From assembly GCF_006636215.1 (NCBI RefSeq), contig NZ_VIFM01000001.1:62001-126000 (forward strand): a stretch of 64,000 nucleotides of DNA. The letters are read 5' to 3'. This DNA is from Myxococcus llanfairpwllgwyngyllgogerychwyrndrobwllllantysiliogogogochensis. Lineage in GTDB: Bacteria > Myxococcota > Myxococcia > Myxococcales > Myxococcaceae. This document shows positions 51,587 to 59,949 of this stretch, piece by piece. The notes below the pieces were generated by a model. It made no database searches. It was not told the origin of the DNA and saw only the letters and a list, made by a program, of their open reading frames with translations. Position numbers and translations under genes: made by a program. The stretch's first letter is position 1. Every line of letters begins with the position of its first letter.

Positions 51587-52339
51587 CTAGCTGCGCGGGG
51601 GCGACAGCTTGAAGACGGAGGCTTCGATGGGCGCGTCATAGCGAGCGCCCTGGATGACCTTCTCGCCCTGCTGGCCGTCGCCCTCCCACTTCACGCGGTG
51701 GCTCACCATGATGCCGTCCACGCTGCGGAAGTCGGAGAAGGTGATGGCCTTGTTGTACGCCTTGCCCTCATGGATTCCGGCGTAGGTGCGGCGCACCTCC
51801 AGGAAGGACTTCTGGTCGATGAAGCGAACCTGGGTGGTGGTGCCACGGGTGAGGACCAGCTTGAACGTGGGAGTGCCGTTCACGTCGTCCGCGCCGTCCA
51901 TCGCCAGCGAGACGCCCTGGGCCTTCGGGTCCAGCAGCGCGTCATCGAAGTGCGCGCCCTCGGCCAGCGCCGTGTTCTTCTCCTTGTCCAGCCGCTGTGG
52001 CGCGGCCGAGCCCTCCACCGTCCAGCCCTGATTGCCGTCGAACATCTTGGTGAAGGATGTGCCGTTCTTGTCCGTGTCGTGGCGCATGAGGTTGGGGCGG
52101 GCACGCCGCACGTTCGTGGTCGTGACGGTGCTGCCCTCCGTGGCGACGACGGTGAACTGGTAGGTCTTCGCGGCCTTGAGGCGCGCCTTGCCGCCCATGG
52201 CCTGGAGGTGCTTGTCGACGACGGACTGGAGCGACAGCTTGCCCTGGGCGCATTCGGCACCTTCGCCAGCGCTTGCGAGGGCAGGAGCGAACGTCAGACC
52301 AAGGGCGAGCAACGAGGAAACAAAGGACCTGCGCGGCAT
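51587..52339 (-). CDS. LolA-like outer membrane lipoprotein-sorting domain protein
   Basis: A 250-residue exported protein (signal peptide 1-24) with an incomplete-barrel lipoprotein-sorting-type domain: VVDKHLQAMGGKARLKAAKT, MFDGNQGWTVEG, FIDQKSFLEVRRTYAG. The same LVDKHL-GG start is seen in the aspartyl-protease-like protein at 11727. Proteins of this group carry lipids or lipoproteins through the periplasm. It heads the efflux operon, suggesting a lipidic cargo. Its upstream region carries the repeated 21-bp-spaced elements and a 70-bp repeat array. Confidence 0.72.
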   Translation of the reverse strand: MPRRSFVSSLLALGLTFAPALASAGEGAECAQGKLSLQSVVDKHLQAMGGKARLKAAKTYQFTVVATEGSTVTTTNVRRARPNLMRHDTDKNGTSFTKMFDGNQGWTVEGSAAPQRLDKEKNTALAEGAHFDDALLDPKAQGVSLAMDGADDVNGTPTFKLVLTRGTTTQVRFIDQKSFLEVRRTYAGIHEGKAYNKAITFSDFRSVDGIMVSHRVKWEGDGQQGEKVIQGARYDAPIEASVFKLSPPRS

Positions 52340-52430
52340 GGGGTGCCTCCGTGGGTGACTGGGTGACGGACGGCACAGTGCCCGCGCGAGCGCCGCTCGG
52401 CCGGAGTGTTCAGCCGGTGGGGACGAACAT

Positions 52431-52463
52431 GCGGCGAACCGGCACCACCGTGCGGCGAACGGG
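52431..52463 (-). promoter_or_regulatory. Predicted LytTR box pair before the efflux operon
   Basis: GCGGCGAACCGG and GCGGCGAACGGG are repeated with a period of exactly 21 bases, two helical turns. LytTR regulators bind direct repeats of this spacing with a GTT core; the reverse strand reads CCSGTTCGCC. The pair lies about 90-125 bases upstream of the LolA-like start, and the regulator gene is next door. Confidence 0.58.
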
Positions 52464-52550
52464 CCACATGCGGGGCGCGACGACGCCCCCGTGAGTCACG
52501 ACACTCGATGGAGTTGCGGTGAACGGGCCACGTGTCGGGCGACTACGCAC

Positions 52551-52861
52551 CGACGAGTCGCCGTTCGGCGATCGCGCAGGGAGACGACGCGCCGACGAGT
52601 CGCGACGCATGACAGCGGGGCGAACGATCAACGCGGCTCATGCGCAGGGAGACGACGCACTGACGAGTCGCGGCACATGAGGGCAGGCGGCGAACGGGCA
52701 ACGCGGCTCTCGCGCAGGACAACGACGCACCGACGAGTCGCGGCACATGAGGGCAGGCGGCGAACGGGCAGCGCGGCTCTCGCGCAGGACAACGACGCAC
52801 CGACGAGTCGCGACACATGACGGCCGGCGGCGAACGAGCAACGCGGCTCGCAAGCAGGGCG
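52551..52861. repeat. 70-bp tandem repeat array
   Basis: Units begin with YGACGAGTCGCG at 52551, 52593, 52661, 52731 and 52801. The three units from 52661 have a period of exactly 70; the first two spacings are 42 and 68, so those units are shortened or diverged. The core of each complete unit contains GCGGCGAACGGGCAACGCGG. The 70-bp period is not a multiple of 3, which argues against coding. Confidence 0.78.
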
Positions 52862-52889
52862 AGGGGGGCCGTGCCGCGAGCAGCGTGGC

Positions 52890-53696
52890 TCAGCGCAGGT
52901 GTTGGAACTTCTCGCGGTGACTGCGAGCGACGCGCAACTCCGTGCCGCCGGTGAGCACCACGACCAAGTCCCTGCGGCCCTCGCTGCGCAGCTCACGGAT
53001 GCGACTCGAGTTGACGATGGCCGAGCGGTGGATGCGCATGAAGCGCTCCGGGTCCAGGCGCGCCTCCAGGCCCTGCATCGTCTCGCGATGGAGGTAGGCC
53101 TTCCCGCCCGCGTGAATCTGCACGTAGTAGTCGGCGGCTTCGATGTATTCGATTTCGTCCACGTCGAGGAACACCACGCGTCCCGAGTCGCGGATGGCGA
53201 GTCGGCGCACCCACCGCTCGGGGGGCGCGAGATTGGGCGCAGGGACGGGAGTGCCCTCACGCTCGCCGTAGGTGGAGAGCACGGACATCAGCCGCTGACT
53301 GAGGTCGGACATCCGCGTCAGGCGAATCTGGGCCTTGGCGCGGCCAATGGCGTCGTGGAAGCGGTCGTCTCGGAAGGGCTTGAGGAGGTAGTCGAGCGCG
53401 TGGATGTCGAAGGCGCGCAGGGCATAACGGTCATACGCGGTGACGAAGATGACCGCGGGCACCTCGCCAGGCCCCAGATGGGAGAGCACCTCGAAGCCGT
53501 TGAGCTCGGGCATCTGCACATCGAGCAGGACCAGGTCCGGCCGCTGCTCGCGGATGAGACGCACGGCCTCCGGGCCGTTACCGGCCTCGCCCACCACGCT
53601 GACGTCGGGGTCCGTTGCCAGCAACAGGCGCAGGCCCTCGCGAGCCAGGGGCTCGTCATCCACGACGAGCGTGCGAATGGCGGCGGCCGCGTTCAT
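52890..53696 (-). CDS. LytTR-family response regulator
   Basis: A 268-residue regulator: receiver domain (about 7-125) with phosphoacceptor in LVLLDVQMPELNG (Asp59), and a C-terminal LytTR DNA-binding domain (about 165-265, VFLDVDEIEYIEAADYYVQI, FMRIHRSAIVNSSRI). It is coupled by ATGA to the LytS-like kinase gene. LytTR regulators bind direct repeats about 21 bp apart; such repeats lie before its own operon and before the efflux operon, which are its probable targets. Confidence 0.9.
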   Translation of the reverse strand: MNAAAAIRTLVVDDEPLAREGLRLLLATDPDVSVVGEAGNGPEAVRLIREQRPDLVLLDVQMPELNGFEVLSHLGPGEVPAVIFVTAYDRYALRAFDIHALDYLLKPFRDDRFHDAIGRAKAQIRLTRMSDLSQRLMSVLSTYGEREGTPVPAPNLAPPERWVRRLAIRDSGRVVFLDVDEIEYIEAADYYVQIHAGGKAYLHRETMQGLEARLDPERFMRIHRSAIVNSSRIRELRSEGRRDLVVVLTGGTELRVARSHREKFQHLR

Positions 53697-54883
53697 GACG
53701 CGAGCGCCTCTGACGAAGCGGCCTGGAAGGGCAGCTCCAGACGGGCGCGCACGCCGCCTCCGGAGCGGTTCTCCAGCGTGAAGACATGACCTTCGCCGTA
53801 GAGCTGATGCAGGCGGGCGCGCACATTGGCGACCCCGATGCATCCGTCATGCTGGTCCCAGCCAGGAGCCAGCCCGGGGCCGTCATCAAGCACCTCCAGC
53901 ACCAGCCGCGAACCCTCGCGCGAGGCACGCAGCTCCACGCGTCCCGCGCCGGAGCGGGTGGCGAGTCCATGCTTGATGGCGTTCTCCACCAGTGGCTGGA
54001 GAATGAGGCTCGGCACGAGCGCACTGAGCGTGGCGGGGTCGATGGCGCGCACCACCTGGAGCCGGTCCTGGAAGCGCGTCTGCTCGATGTCGAGATAGCG
54101 CTCCAGGAAGTCGACGTCCTCGTGGAAGGGAACGAGCTGGCGGCCCGTGCTGTTGAGCGCCATGCGCAGCAGCTCGCTGACGCCGGTGAGCATGCGGATG
54201 GAGCCCGTGGTGTCCTGCTTGCGCACGAGGACGGAGATGGCGTTGAGCGTGTTGAATAGGAAGTGCGGATGGAGCTGGGCGCGCAACGCGTCGAGCTGCG
54301 CATGGACCAGTCGCGTCTCGAGCTGGGACTGGGCCAGTTCGCCCTCGCGGTAGCGGCGGTGGTACTCGACGGCGGAGCCGATGGCGACGATACCTCCGTA
54401 GATGAGCAGGCTCGTGACAACGTACTTGGCCATCAGCAGTGGCAGCAGCTGGCCCAGTGTGCCGTCGCTGATCAACCTCTCTCCCACGGCCCGGGAGAGG
54501 AAGTAGATGAGCGTCGCGTAGGGAACCATGACCGCGGCGAGGGAAGTCAGATGGACCGCGAGACTCCGGTGCCACACGCCGCGCTCCAGGCGAAACCGCC
54601 GTCCGAGCGCGAGGATGAGCGGAGTGACGAACGCCCAGTACTGCCAGGGCGGCACCTGCATCACCAGCGCCCGGGTAAAGGGGTACGTGGGGTCCTTGGC
54701 CTGAGCGTAGAACCACGTGTGGCTGGCGGTGATGATGCCCGGCACGGCGAAGATGAGCATCAACCACGGCAGGCTGCGCACCAGCTCGCGCAGCGCGGGC
54801 AGCGCGGACGCGGAGGGAGCCGGCCGGCGTGTCGCGGCAGCGGACAACAGGACGGGACTCGCGACGGGAGAGGTGGATTCCAC
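53693..54883 (-). CDS. LytS/YehU-type membrane histidine kinase
   Basis: A 396-residue kinase with four to six N-terminal hydrophobic segments (about 40-175) and a His_kinase domain with LHPHFLFNTLNAISVL (His207) followed by an ATPase domain (PLVENAIKHG, DDGPGLAPGW). The absence of a recognisable extracellular domain suggests sensing within the membrane. It starts with GTG. Together with the LytTR regulator it forms a two-component system. A pair of 21-bp-spaced repeats lies 47-79 bases upstream of the start. Confidence 0.9.
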   Translation of the reverse strand: MESTSPVASPVLLSAAATRRPAPSASALPALRELVRSLPWLMLIFAVPGIITASHTWFYAQAKDPTYPFTRALVMQVPPWQYWAFVTPLILALGRRFRLERGVWHRSLAVHLTSLAAVMVPYATLIYFLSRAVGERLISDGTLGQLLPLLMAKYVVTSLLIYGGIVAIGSAVEYHRRYREGELAQSQLETRLVHAQLDALRAQLHPHFLFNTLNAISVLVRKQDTTGSIRMLTGVSELLRMALNSTGRQLVPFHEDVDFLERYLDIEQTRFQDRLQVVRAIDPATLSALVPSLILQPLVENAIKHGLATRSGAGRVELRASREGSRLVLEVLDDGPGLAPGWDQHDGCIGVANVRARLHQLYGEGHVFTLENRSGGGVRARLELPFQAASSEALAS

Positions 54884-54928
54884 GGCCAGTGGATTCTACG
54901 CTCGAACCGGGACCACGTCCGAGCGGGA

Positions 54929-54962
54929 GCAGCCAACGGGCTCCGGCGTGCAGCGAACGGGC
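54929..54962 (-). promoter_or_regulatory. Predicted LytTR box pair before the kinase gene
   Basis: GCAGCCAACGGGC (54929-54941) and GCAGCGAACGGGC (54950-54962) differ at one position and repeat with a 21-base period. The same motif with the same spacing lies before the efflux operon. It is also upstream of the divergent oxygenase gene. Confidence 0.62.
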
Positions 54963-55053
54963 GCGCTCGCATCCTTGCTTGGAGAGCGGGAATCCTGGTC
55001 GCCTGGCAGGTGGCGCGTCGGCGCTCGAGGCCTGTGGTAGTGGAGGAGCATCC

Positions 55054-55812
55054 GTGAGCGTCGCGACCCTCGATGAAGGCCCCCTGCGAGGGCCCAGCTT
55101 CTTTCTCAGCCGGACAGCCCTCCGAGCGCTCGCGCTGGCCCATCGGGACCGCTACGGCGGTGCTCGACCCCATCCCCACGTCGTCATCGACGGCTTCCTC
55201 GGAGAGCCGCTGGCGACCGGACTGGCCGACGTCTTCCCGGGAGCAACCGAGGCCACCTGGAAGCGCCGGGACCACCCGGAACAGGCGGCTCGCCTGGGAC
55301 AGCTTCAGCGCAAGGCGTTCGAGGACGTGCCCGGTGCGCTCCGGCATCTGCTCTCGGAGTTCTCCAGCATGTCGTTCATCGACTTCCTGGAGACCCTCAC
55401 CGGCGTGCAGGGGCTCATCGCGGACCCACACTTCCGGGGCGCCGGGCTGCACCTCACGTTGCGCGGGGGCCACCTCGCGCTGCATGCCGACTTCAACCGC
55501 GACCGCTTCCGCGCGCTCTCACGGCGACTCACCGTCCTCTACTACTTGAACCCCGGCTGGGAGTCCGCGTGGGGCGGCGACCTCGAGTTGTGGAGTGCCG
55601 ACCTCTCCCGATGCGAGACGCGCATCGCGCCGCTCCTGGACCGCTTGGTCGTGATGGCCCATGGCGACACGCACTGGCACGGCCACCCCGCCCCACTGGA
55701 ATGTCCCGAGGGCCGGGGGCGCGCCGCGGTCGCGGCCTACTTCTACACCGCGCAGGAATCCCCCGACGCACCAGAGGCCCACAGCGCCATCTGGGCACCG
55801 CCTCGTCCCTAG
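55054..55812 (+). CDS. 2-oxoglutarate-Fe(II) oxygenase family protein
   Basis: A 252-residue protein of the 2OG-Fe(II) dioxygenase fold. The metal ligands are LALHADFNRD (His144, Asp146) and a distal histidine in MAHGDTHWHGHP; GAGLHLTLRGGHLALHAD is the first strand pair. Similar proteins hydroxylate proline residues or small molecules. The GTG start has GGAGGAG upstream. It is divergent from the LytS-like gene, so it could share the LytTR boxes (inference). Confidence 0.75.
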   Translation: MSVATLDEGPLRGPSFFLSRTALRALALAHRDRYGGARPHPHVVIDGFLGEPLATGLADVFPGATEATWKRRDHPEQAARLGQLQRKAFEDVPGALRHLLSEFSSMSFIDFLETLTGVQGLIADPHFRGAGLHLTLRGGHLALHADFNRDRFRALSRRLTVLYYLNPGWESAWGGDLELWSADLSRCETRIAPLLDRLVVMAHGDTHWHGHPAPLECPEGRGRAAVAAYFYTAQESPDAPEAHSAIWAPPRP

Positions 55813-55856
55813 CTCGCCAAGACATCCTCCGCATGCACGGAAGGAGAGTAGGCCTC

Positions 55857-56711
55857 ATGCAGGACCCGCGAGAACTCGCACGTGAAGTCGCGGAGCGTCT
55901 TGGGCGAATCAACGGCGTCCTCGCCGTTGTGCTCGGAGGCTCCCAGGCACGGGGAGACGCGGACGCGACGTCCGACATCGACCTGGGCATCTACTACCAC
56001 CCGGAGCGTCCTCCCTCCCTGCTCGAGCTGCGCGCGCTCGCCCTGGAAGTGGACGACCACCACCGTGCTGATGCCGTCACCGACCTGGGTGGCTGGGGCC
56101 CGTGGATCAATGGGGGCGCCTGGCTCGACATCCGAGGCGTTCGCGTGGACTGGCTCTACCGGGATGTATCGAAGGTGGAGCAGGTCGTCGCGGACTGCCG
56201 GCAAGGCATCTGGACCTCGCACTATCAGCCGGGCCATCCCCATGCCTTCCACAGCCACATCTACATGGGAGAAGCGCACCTCGCGCGGCCCCTTTTCGAC
56301 CCTCACGGAGCCTTCGCCAGACTCCAAGCGCTGACGACGCCGTATCCCGAGGCGCTGATGAAATCCATCCTCCAGCGTGCTGTCTGGGAAGCCGGCTTCG
56401 CGCTGGAGACGAGCCACAAGGCCATCGGGCGCGGTGACGTCTTCTACGTCTCCGGATGCTTCTTTCGCTCCGTCGCCATGATGGTCCAGGCGTTGTTTGC
56501 CCTCAACGCCCGCTACTGCATCAACGAGAAGCGCTCGGTCCCGTTGGTTGCTGACTTCCCGGTCGCTCCCGCGCACTTCTCAGCCATCGTCACTGAAGTC
56601 CTCGCGTCCCTTGGGGCGGACGCCAGTCACTTGCGGCCTCGCCTTCACGCCCTGGAGAAACTGGTCGCGGAGACAAAGGCCCTGTGCCAGGCGAAGTTCC
56701 CGGAGCTGTAG
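55857..56711 (+). CDS. Nucleotidyltransferase-fold protein (possible adenylyltransferase)
   Basis: A 284-residue protein beginning with a nucleotidyltransferase domain: VVLGGSQARGDADATSDIDL (about 24-43), with catalytic Asp40 and Asp42 in SDIDLGIYY. A DUF4037-like helical C-terminal part follows. The fold is shared by aminoglycoside nucleotidyltransferases and by toxin/antitoxin MNT enzymes; the long C-terminal part and absence of an adjacent HEPN gene argue against a toxin-antitoxin pair. AAGGAG lies 10 bases before the ATG. The substrate is unknown. Confidence 0.75.
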   Translation: MQDPRELAREVAERLGRINGVLAVVLGGSQARGDADATSDIDLGIYYHPERPPSLLELRALALEVDDHHRADAVTDLGGWGPWINGGAWLDIRGVRVDWLYRDVSKVEQVVADCRQGIWTSHYQPGHPHAFHSHIYMGEAHLARPLFDPHGAFARLQALTTPYPEALMKSILQRAVWEAGFALETSHKAIGRGDVFYVSGCFFRSVAMMVQALFALNARYCINEKRSVPLVADFPVAPAHFSAIVTEVLASLGADASHLRPRLHALEKLVAETKALCQAKFPEL

Positions 56712-56722
56712 CGAGGCGCACG

Positions 56723-58147
56723 TCACGGCTTGGGCCCCGACGTGATGGGCGACGTGGCGGGGACGCCCAGCCCTCGCAGCCAGCCCTGCGCGAGCGGCCC
56801 GGGGTCATGGCCCGTCTCTGATTTCACGAAGTCGAGCAGTTGCTGCATGCGCGCGGCCTTGCCCACGTGGAGCTGGTAGAAGCGCGCCAGGACGCTGTCC
56901 AGCGCGGCGGTGCCCACCTGCTTCTCCAGCTCATGGAAGAAGAGGCTTCCTTTCAGATAGGGCAGCCCAGAGGCGAGCGGGTGCGTGCTCATGTCAATCG
57001 CATTGCACGTGGCGTCAGGCAGGACCACCGTGTCGCGCCGGACCACCAGCGCCTCGAGCGTCTTGCGCCTCGACTCCCACAGCTTCGCCTCCGCTTCCTC
57101 GCCCTCGGTGGCGCGCACCGCGCGGGCCGTGAGGTAGTCCGTCGTCCCCTCCGAGAGCACGAAGTCCTCCCAGCACTGGATGCGCACGCCATTCCCATAC
57201 CAGCCATGCGCCGCCTCATGGTGATGCACCAGACTGTCCCCCATCGACTCCGAAGCCAGATGCCAGAACGGATGGTGCTCCATGCCCCCCTTGGCCTTGG
57301 GCCCCCAGTTCGCCGACACCGAGCCGACCTTGTCGCCAAAGGTATACGGCCCATACCGCGTCTCGAAGAAGTCCATCGCGTCCCGCAGGTGGCGCGTGCC
57401 CGCCAGCGCGGCCTCTTCCTCGCCCGGCAGATACCAGACGGACACCTGCGTCCCCGCGCGCGTGGCGCCCAGCGGTCGCTCCGTATAGGCCCCCACGGCC
57501 CACCCCAGCATGTACGCCGGGACATCGCCCGCGACCTGCTTCGGATACACCGCCACCTGCCCCTCCGGCAGGTCTCCGAGCCGCAGCGAGAACTTCACGC
57601 CGTCGTCGGGTGACGGATGGCAGGGAAACAGGTTCCCGCAGAAGGCCGGCCACGTGTACGTGGTCCCCGTGCGCCGGTACCCGTCGGTCTTCTCCGTCGA
57701 GGTGAACGTGTAGTCGACGACCACGGTGGTCGCCCACTCCGGCACACCGATGTCGAGCCGCCCGTCCTTCACGGTGTACTTCAGGTCGCCGCAGCGCCCC
57801 CGCACACCGGTGATGTTCAGCGTGCCCACCATCAACGACAGCCCCGGCTCCTTCGACTCACCCACCTGGAGCGTGGCCGTGCCGCGCATCGCGCCCAGCT
57901 TCACGTCCAGCGCCGTCGCGATGAGGTCGCGCGTCAGCCCCTCCCGAGGTGGCGGCGCGGGCAGCTGTCCCACGGCGTCGCAGAGCCGGGGACACGCGGA
58001 GAGGGCCCCGCCCTCCCCAGGCGTGGAACAGACCTGGGCTTCCCGGAGCCCGGCCCTGGACAGGTCCGAAGGCTCCCCGCACTTGCACGCGCCCATGCCA
58101 CCCATGAGCAGCAGGAGAATGGCGGTACTCGGAATGACACGCTTCAT
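56723..58147 (-). CDS. M1-family metallopeptidase lipoprotein
   Basis: A 474-residue lipoprotein (lipobox MGAC, Cys21) with a gluzincin M1 domain. The zinc motif is HHEAAHGWYGN (His310, Glu311, His314) with the third ligand in LSEG (Glu333). The exopeptidase GAMEN motif is replaced by GGMEHHP, so amino-terminal recognition may differ. The N-terminal beta domain is reduced. It lies outside the cytoplasm, possibly for peptide feeding during predation (inference). Single gene, convergent with the nucleotidyltransferase gene. Confidence 0.85.
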   Translation of the reverse strand: MKRVIPSTAILLLLMGGMGACKCGEPSDLSRAGLREAQVCSTPGEGGALSACPRLCDAVGQLPAPPPREGLTRDLIATALDVKLGAMRGTATLQVGESKEPGLSLMVGTLNITGVRGRCGDLKYTVKDGRLDIGVPEWATTVVVDYTFTSTEKTDGYRRTGTTYTWPAFCGNLFPCHPSPDDGVKFSLRLGDLPEGQVAVYPKQVAGDVPAYMLGWAVGAYTERPLGATRAGTQVSVWYLPGEEEAALAGTRHLRDAMDFFETRYGPYTFGDKVGSVSANWGPKAKGGMEHHPFWHLASESMGDSLVHHHEAAHGWYGNGVRIQCWEDFVLSEGTTDYLTARAVRATEGEEAEAKLWESRRKTLEALVVRRDTVVLPDATCNAIDMSTHPLASGLPYLKGSLFFHELEKQVGTAALDSVLARFYQLHVGKAARMQQLLDFVKSETGHDPGPLAQGWLRGLGVPATSPITSGPKP

Positions 58148-58365
58148 GATGTGAACCCCCTGGAGACGGAGAGCGCCCTCCGTCAGCTCACCAACACCCT
58201 GCTGGACATGACACACATCGCGGCGAAACCGCGCACGCGGCTCCTCGAAGCAGACATCCTCCGGTAGCACCTCCACCCACTGCCCGGATGTCAGACCACC
58301 GACGTGGAATGCCTCGGGCCAGGACTTGGACCGGAGAGATATCCTCTCACAACAGGAGCATGAAC

Positions 58366-59796
58366 ATGGCGGGGCGCGGATTGGGCGGTGCCGTGGTCAT
58401 CGGCGGCAGCATGGCGGGACTGCTCGCCGCACGGGTGCTCGCGGACCACTTCGAGAAGGTCATCCTCGTGGAGCGGGACCTCCGAGCGGAGGGGCCTGTC
58501 CCCCGGAAGGGCCTCCCGCAGGGGGTGCACCTCCACGTACTGCTGGATACGGGCCGTCGCATCCTCGACCAGTCCTTTCCAGGCCTCTTCGAGCAGCTCC
58601 AGGAACAGGGAGCCGAGCTCATCGATTCGAGCCGCGACGTCGCCTGGCACCACTTCGGCGTCTGGAAAAAGCGCTACACCAGCGGCATCCCCCTGTTGCT
58701 CTGCACGCGAACCCTCCTCGAGTGGAACGTGCTGCGCCGGGTGAAGGAGCGGCCCAACGTGGAGTTCCGCGAGGGGTGCTCCGTCGAGGGCCTGCTCGCC
58801 GACGAGCGCGGCGGTCGCGTCACGGGCATCCGCGTGAAGACAGCCCAGGGCGATGAGTCCTGGGAGGCGGACCTCGTCGTGGATGCGAGCGGTCGGGGCT
58901 CGCGCATGCCTCAATGGCTGGAGGCACTCGGCCATGCGCGTCCGGAAGAGGAGCAGGTCCAGGTGGACCTCGCCTATACCTCGGGTCTCTACGCGCCCCC
59001 TCCCCGCTTCCACCGCGAATGGAAGGCGCTCATGCAGTACCCCCGCCCTCCCTCGACCTGGCGCGCGGGCTTCATCTCCAGCGTGGAGGGTGGCAGGTGG
59101 CTGGTCACCCTCAATGGCTACTTCGGAGACCACGCGCCCACCGAGCCCGAGGGCTTCCTCGAGTTCGCCCGCTCGTTGAGCCGTCCGGACCTGTACGACT
59201 ACCTGCGCGACGCCAGGCCCCTGGGGCCCCTCTCCACGCACAAGGTGAAGGACACCCGCTGGCGGCACTACGAGCGGCTGGCCCGGTTTCCCGAGGGACT
59301 GGTGGTCCTGGGAGACGCCGCCTGTGCCTTCAATCCGCTCTTCGGCCAGGGCATGTCCGTGGCGGGACTGGGCGCGGAGTTGCTGGACACCTGCCTGCGC
59401 GAGCAGGCCCACCGCGGTGACCTCACCGGCCTCGCCCAGCACTTCCGGCGGCGACTTCCCGAAGTCATCCGGCTGCCCTGGTTCATGAGCACGAGCATGG
59501 ACCTCCAGTATCCACAGGCCACGGGCGAACGGGCCCCTGGCCTGGGCGCGCTGCATTGGTACATCCGTCAGTTGATGGAGCGCTCATCGACCGACGCGGG
59601 CGTCCATCGCCGGTTCAACCGGGTGCTCCATCTCCAGACCGGATTGGGAGCGGTCCTCCACCCCTTCGTGGCCCTGCCCGTGCTGACCCATGGGGCCCGG
59701 TCACTCGTCCTGCCACTCCAGCGACTGGCGAATACCGAGACACGACCGCCACCTCCGGAGCCCATGAGCCCGAGCCCCTCGCCGCGCGATGAGTGA
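58366..59796 (+). CDS. FAD-dependent oxidoreductase/monooxygenase
   Basis: A 476-residue flavoprotein: the Rossmann start VVIGGSMAGLLAARVL with ERDLRAEGPVPRKGLPQGVH, a DASGRGSRMPQW motif, and the GD motif VVLGDAACAFNPLFGQGMSV. This layout matches 2-polyprenyl-6-methoxyphenol-hydroxylase-like proteins; the substrate is unknown. The ATG at 58366 has CAGGAG at 7-base spacing; an ATG 6 bases earlier is too close to it. Neighbours on both sides are peptidase lipoprotein genes, so no pathway is indicated. Confidence 0.82.
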   Translation: MAGRGLGGAVVIGGSMAGLLAARVLADHFEKVILVERDLRAEGPVPRKGLPQGVHLHVLLDTGRRILDQSFPGLFEQLQEQGAELIDSSRDVAWHHFGVWKKRYTSGIPLLLCTRTLLEWNVLRRVKERPNVEFREGCSVEGLLADERGGRVTGIRVKTAQGDESWEADLVVDASGRGSRMPQWLEALGHARPEEEQVQVDLAYTSGLYAPPPRFHREWKALMQYPRPPSTWRAGFISSVEGGRWLVTLNGYFGDHAPTEPEGFLEFARSLSRPDLYDYLRDARPLGPLSTHKVKDTRWRHYERLARFPEGLVVLGDAACAFNPLFGQGMSVAGLGAELLDTCLREQAHRGDLTGLAQHFRRRLPEVIRLPWFMSTSMDLQYPQATGERAPGLGALHWYIRQLMERSSTDAGVHRRFNRVLHLQTGLGAVLHPFVALPVLTHGARSLVLPLQRLANTETRPPPPEPMSPSPSPRDE

Positions 59797-59949
59797 CGCG
59801 GTGTGCAAGCTGGCGCCCTCGGAAAGCAACGCGACGCGGCTCCCTCTCCTGAGCCAGCACCGCCTTCGCCGGACGCGATATCCAGCGGGTCCGATATGGG
59901 GACATCCGCGAGGCATTTGAACGGCACCTCGACCCCCCAGGTGCATCGC

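Larger units (their letters stand above)
52340..52889. other. 550-base intergenic region with multiple repeats
   Basis: No credible gene. The region carries seven copies of an element GCGG(C/T)GAAC followed by a G-rich half (starts 52431, 52452, 52516, 52617, 52687, 52757, 52827) and a 70-bp tandem repeat. Reading frames over it cross the repeats out of phase, since 70 is not a multiple of 3. Confidence 0.7.

Noticed and set aside
52551-52861. CRISPR array
   Set aside because: Repeats are contiguous 70-bp units without unique spacers, and no cas genes are present.
52491-53260. Open frames on both strands across the 70-bp repeats
   Set aside because: The 70-bp period shifts frame at each unit, and the products have no family features.
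55857-56711. MNT/HEPN toxin-antitoxin system
   Set aside because: The protein is much longer than MNT antitoxins and no HEPN partner is adjacent.
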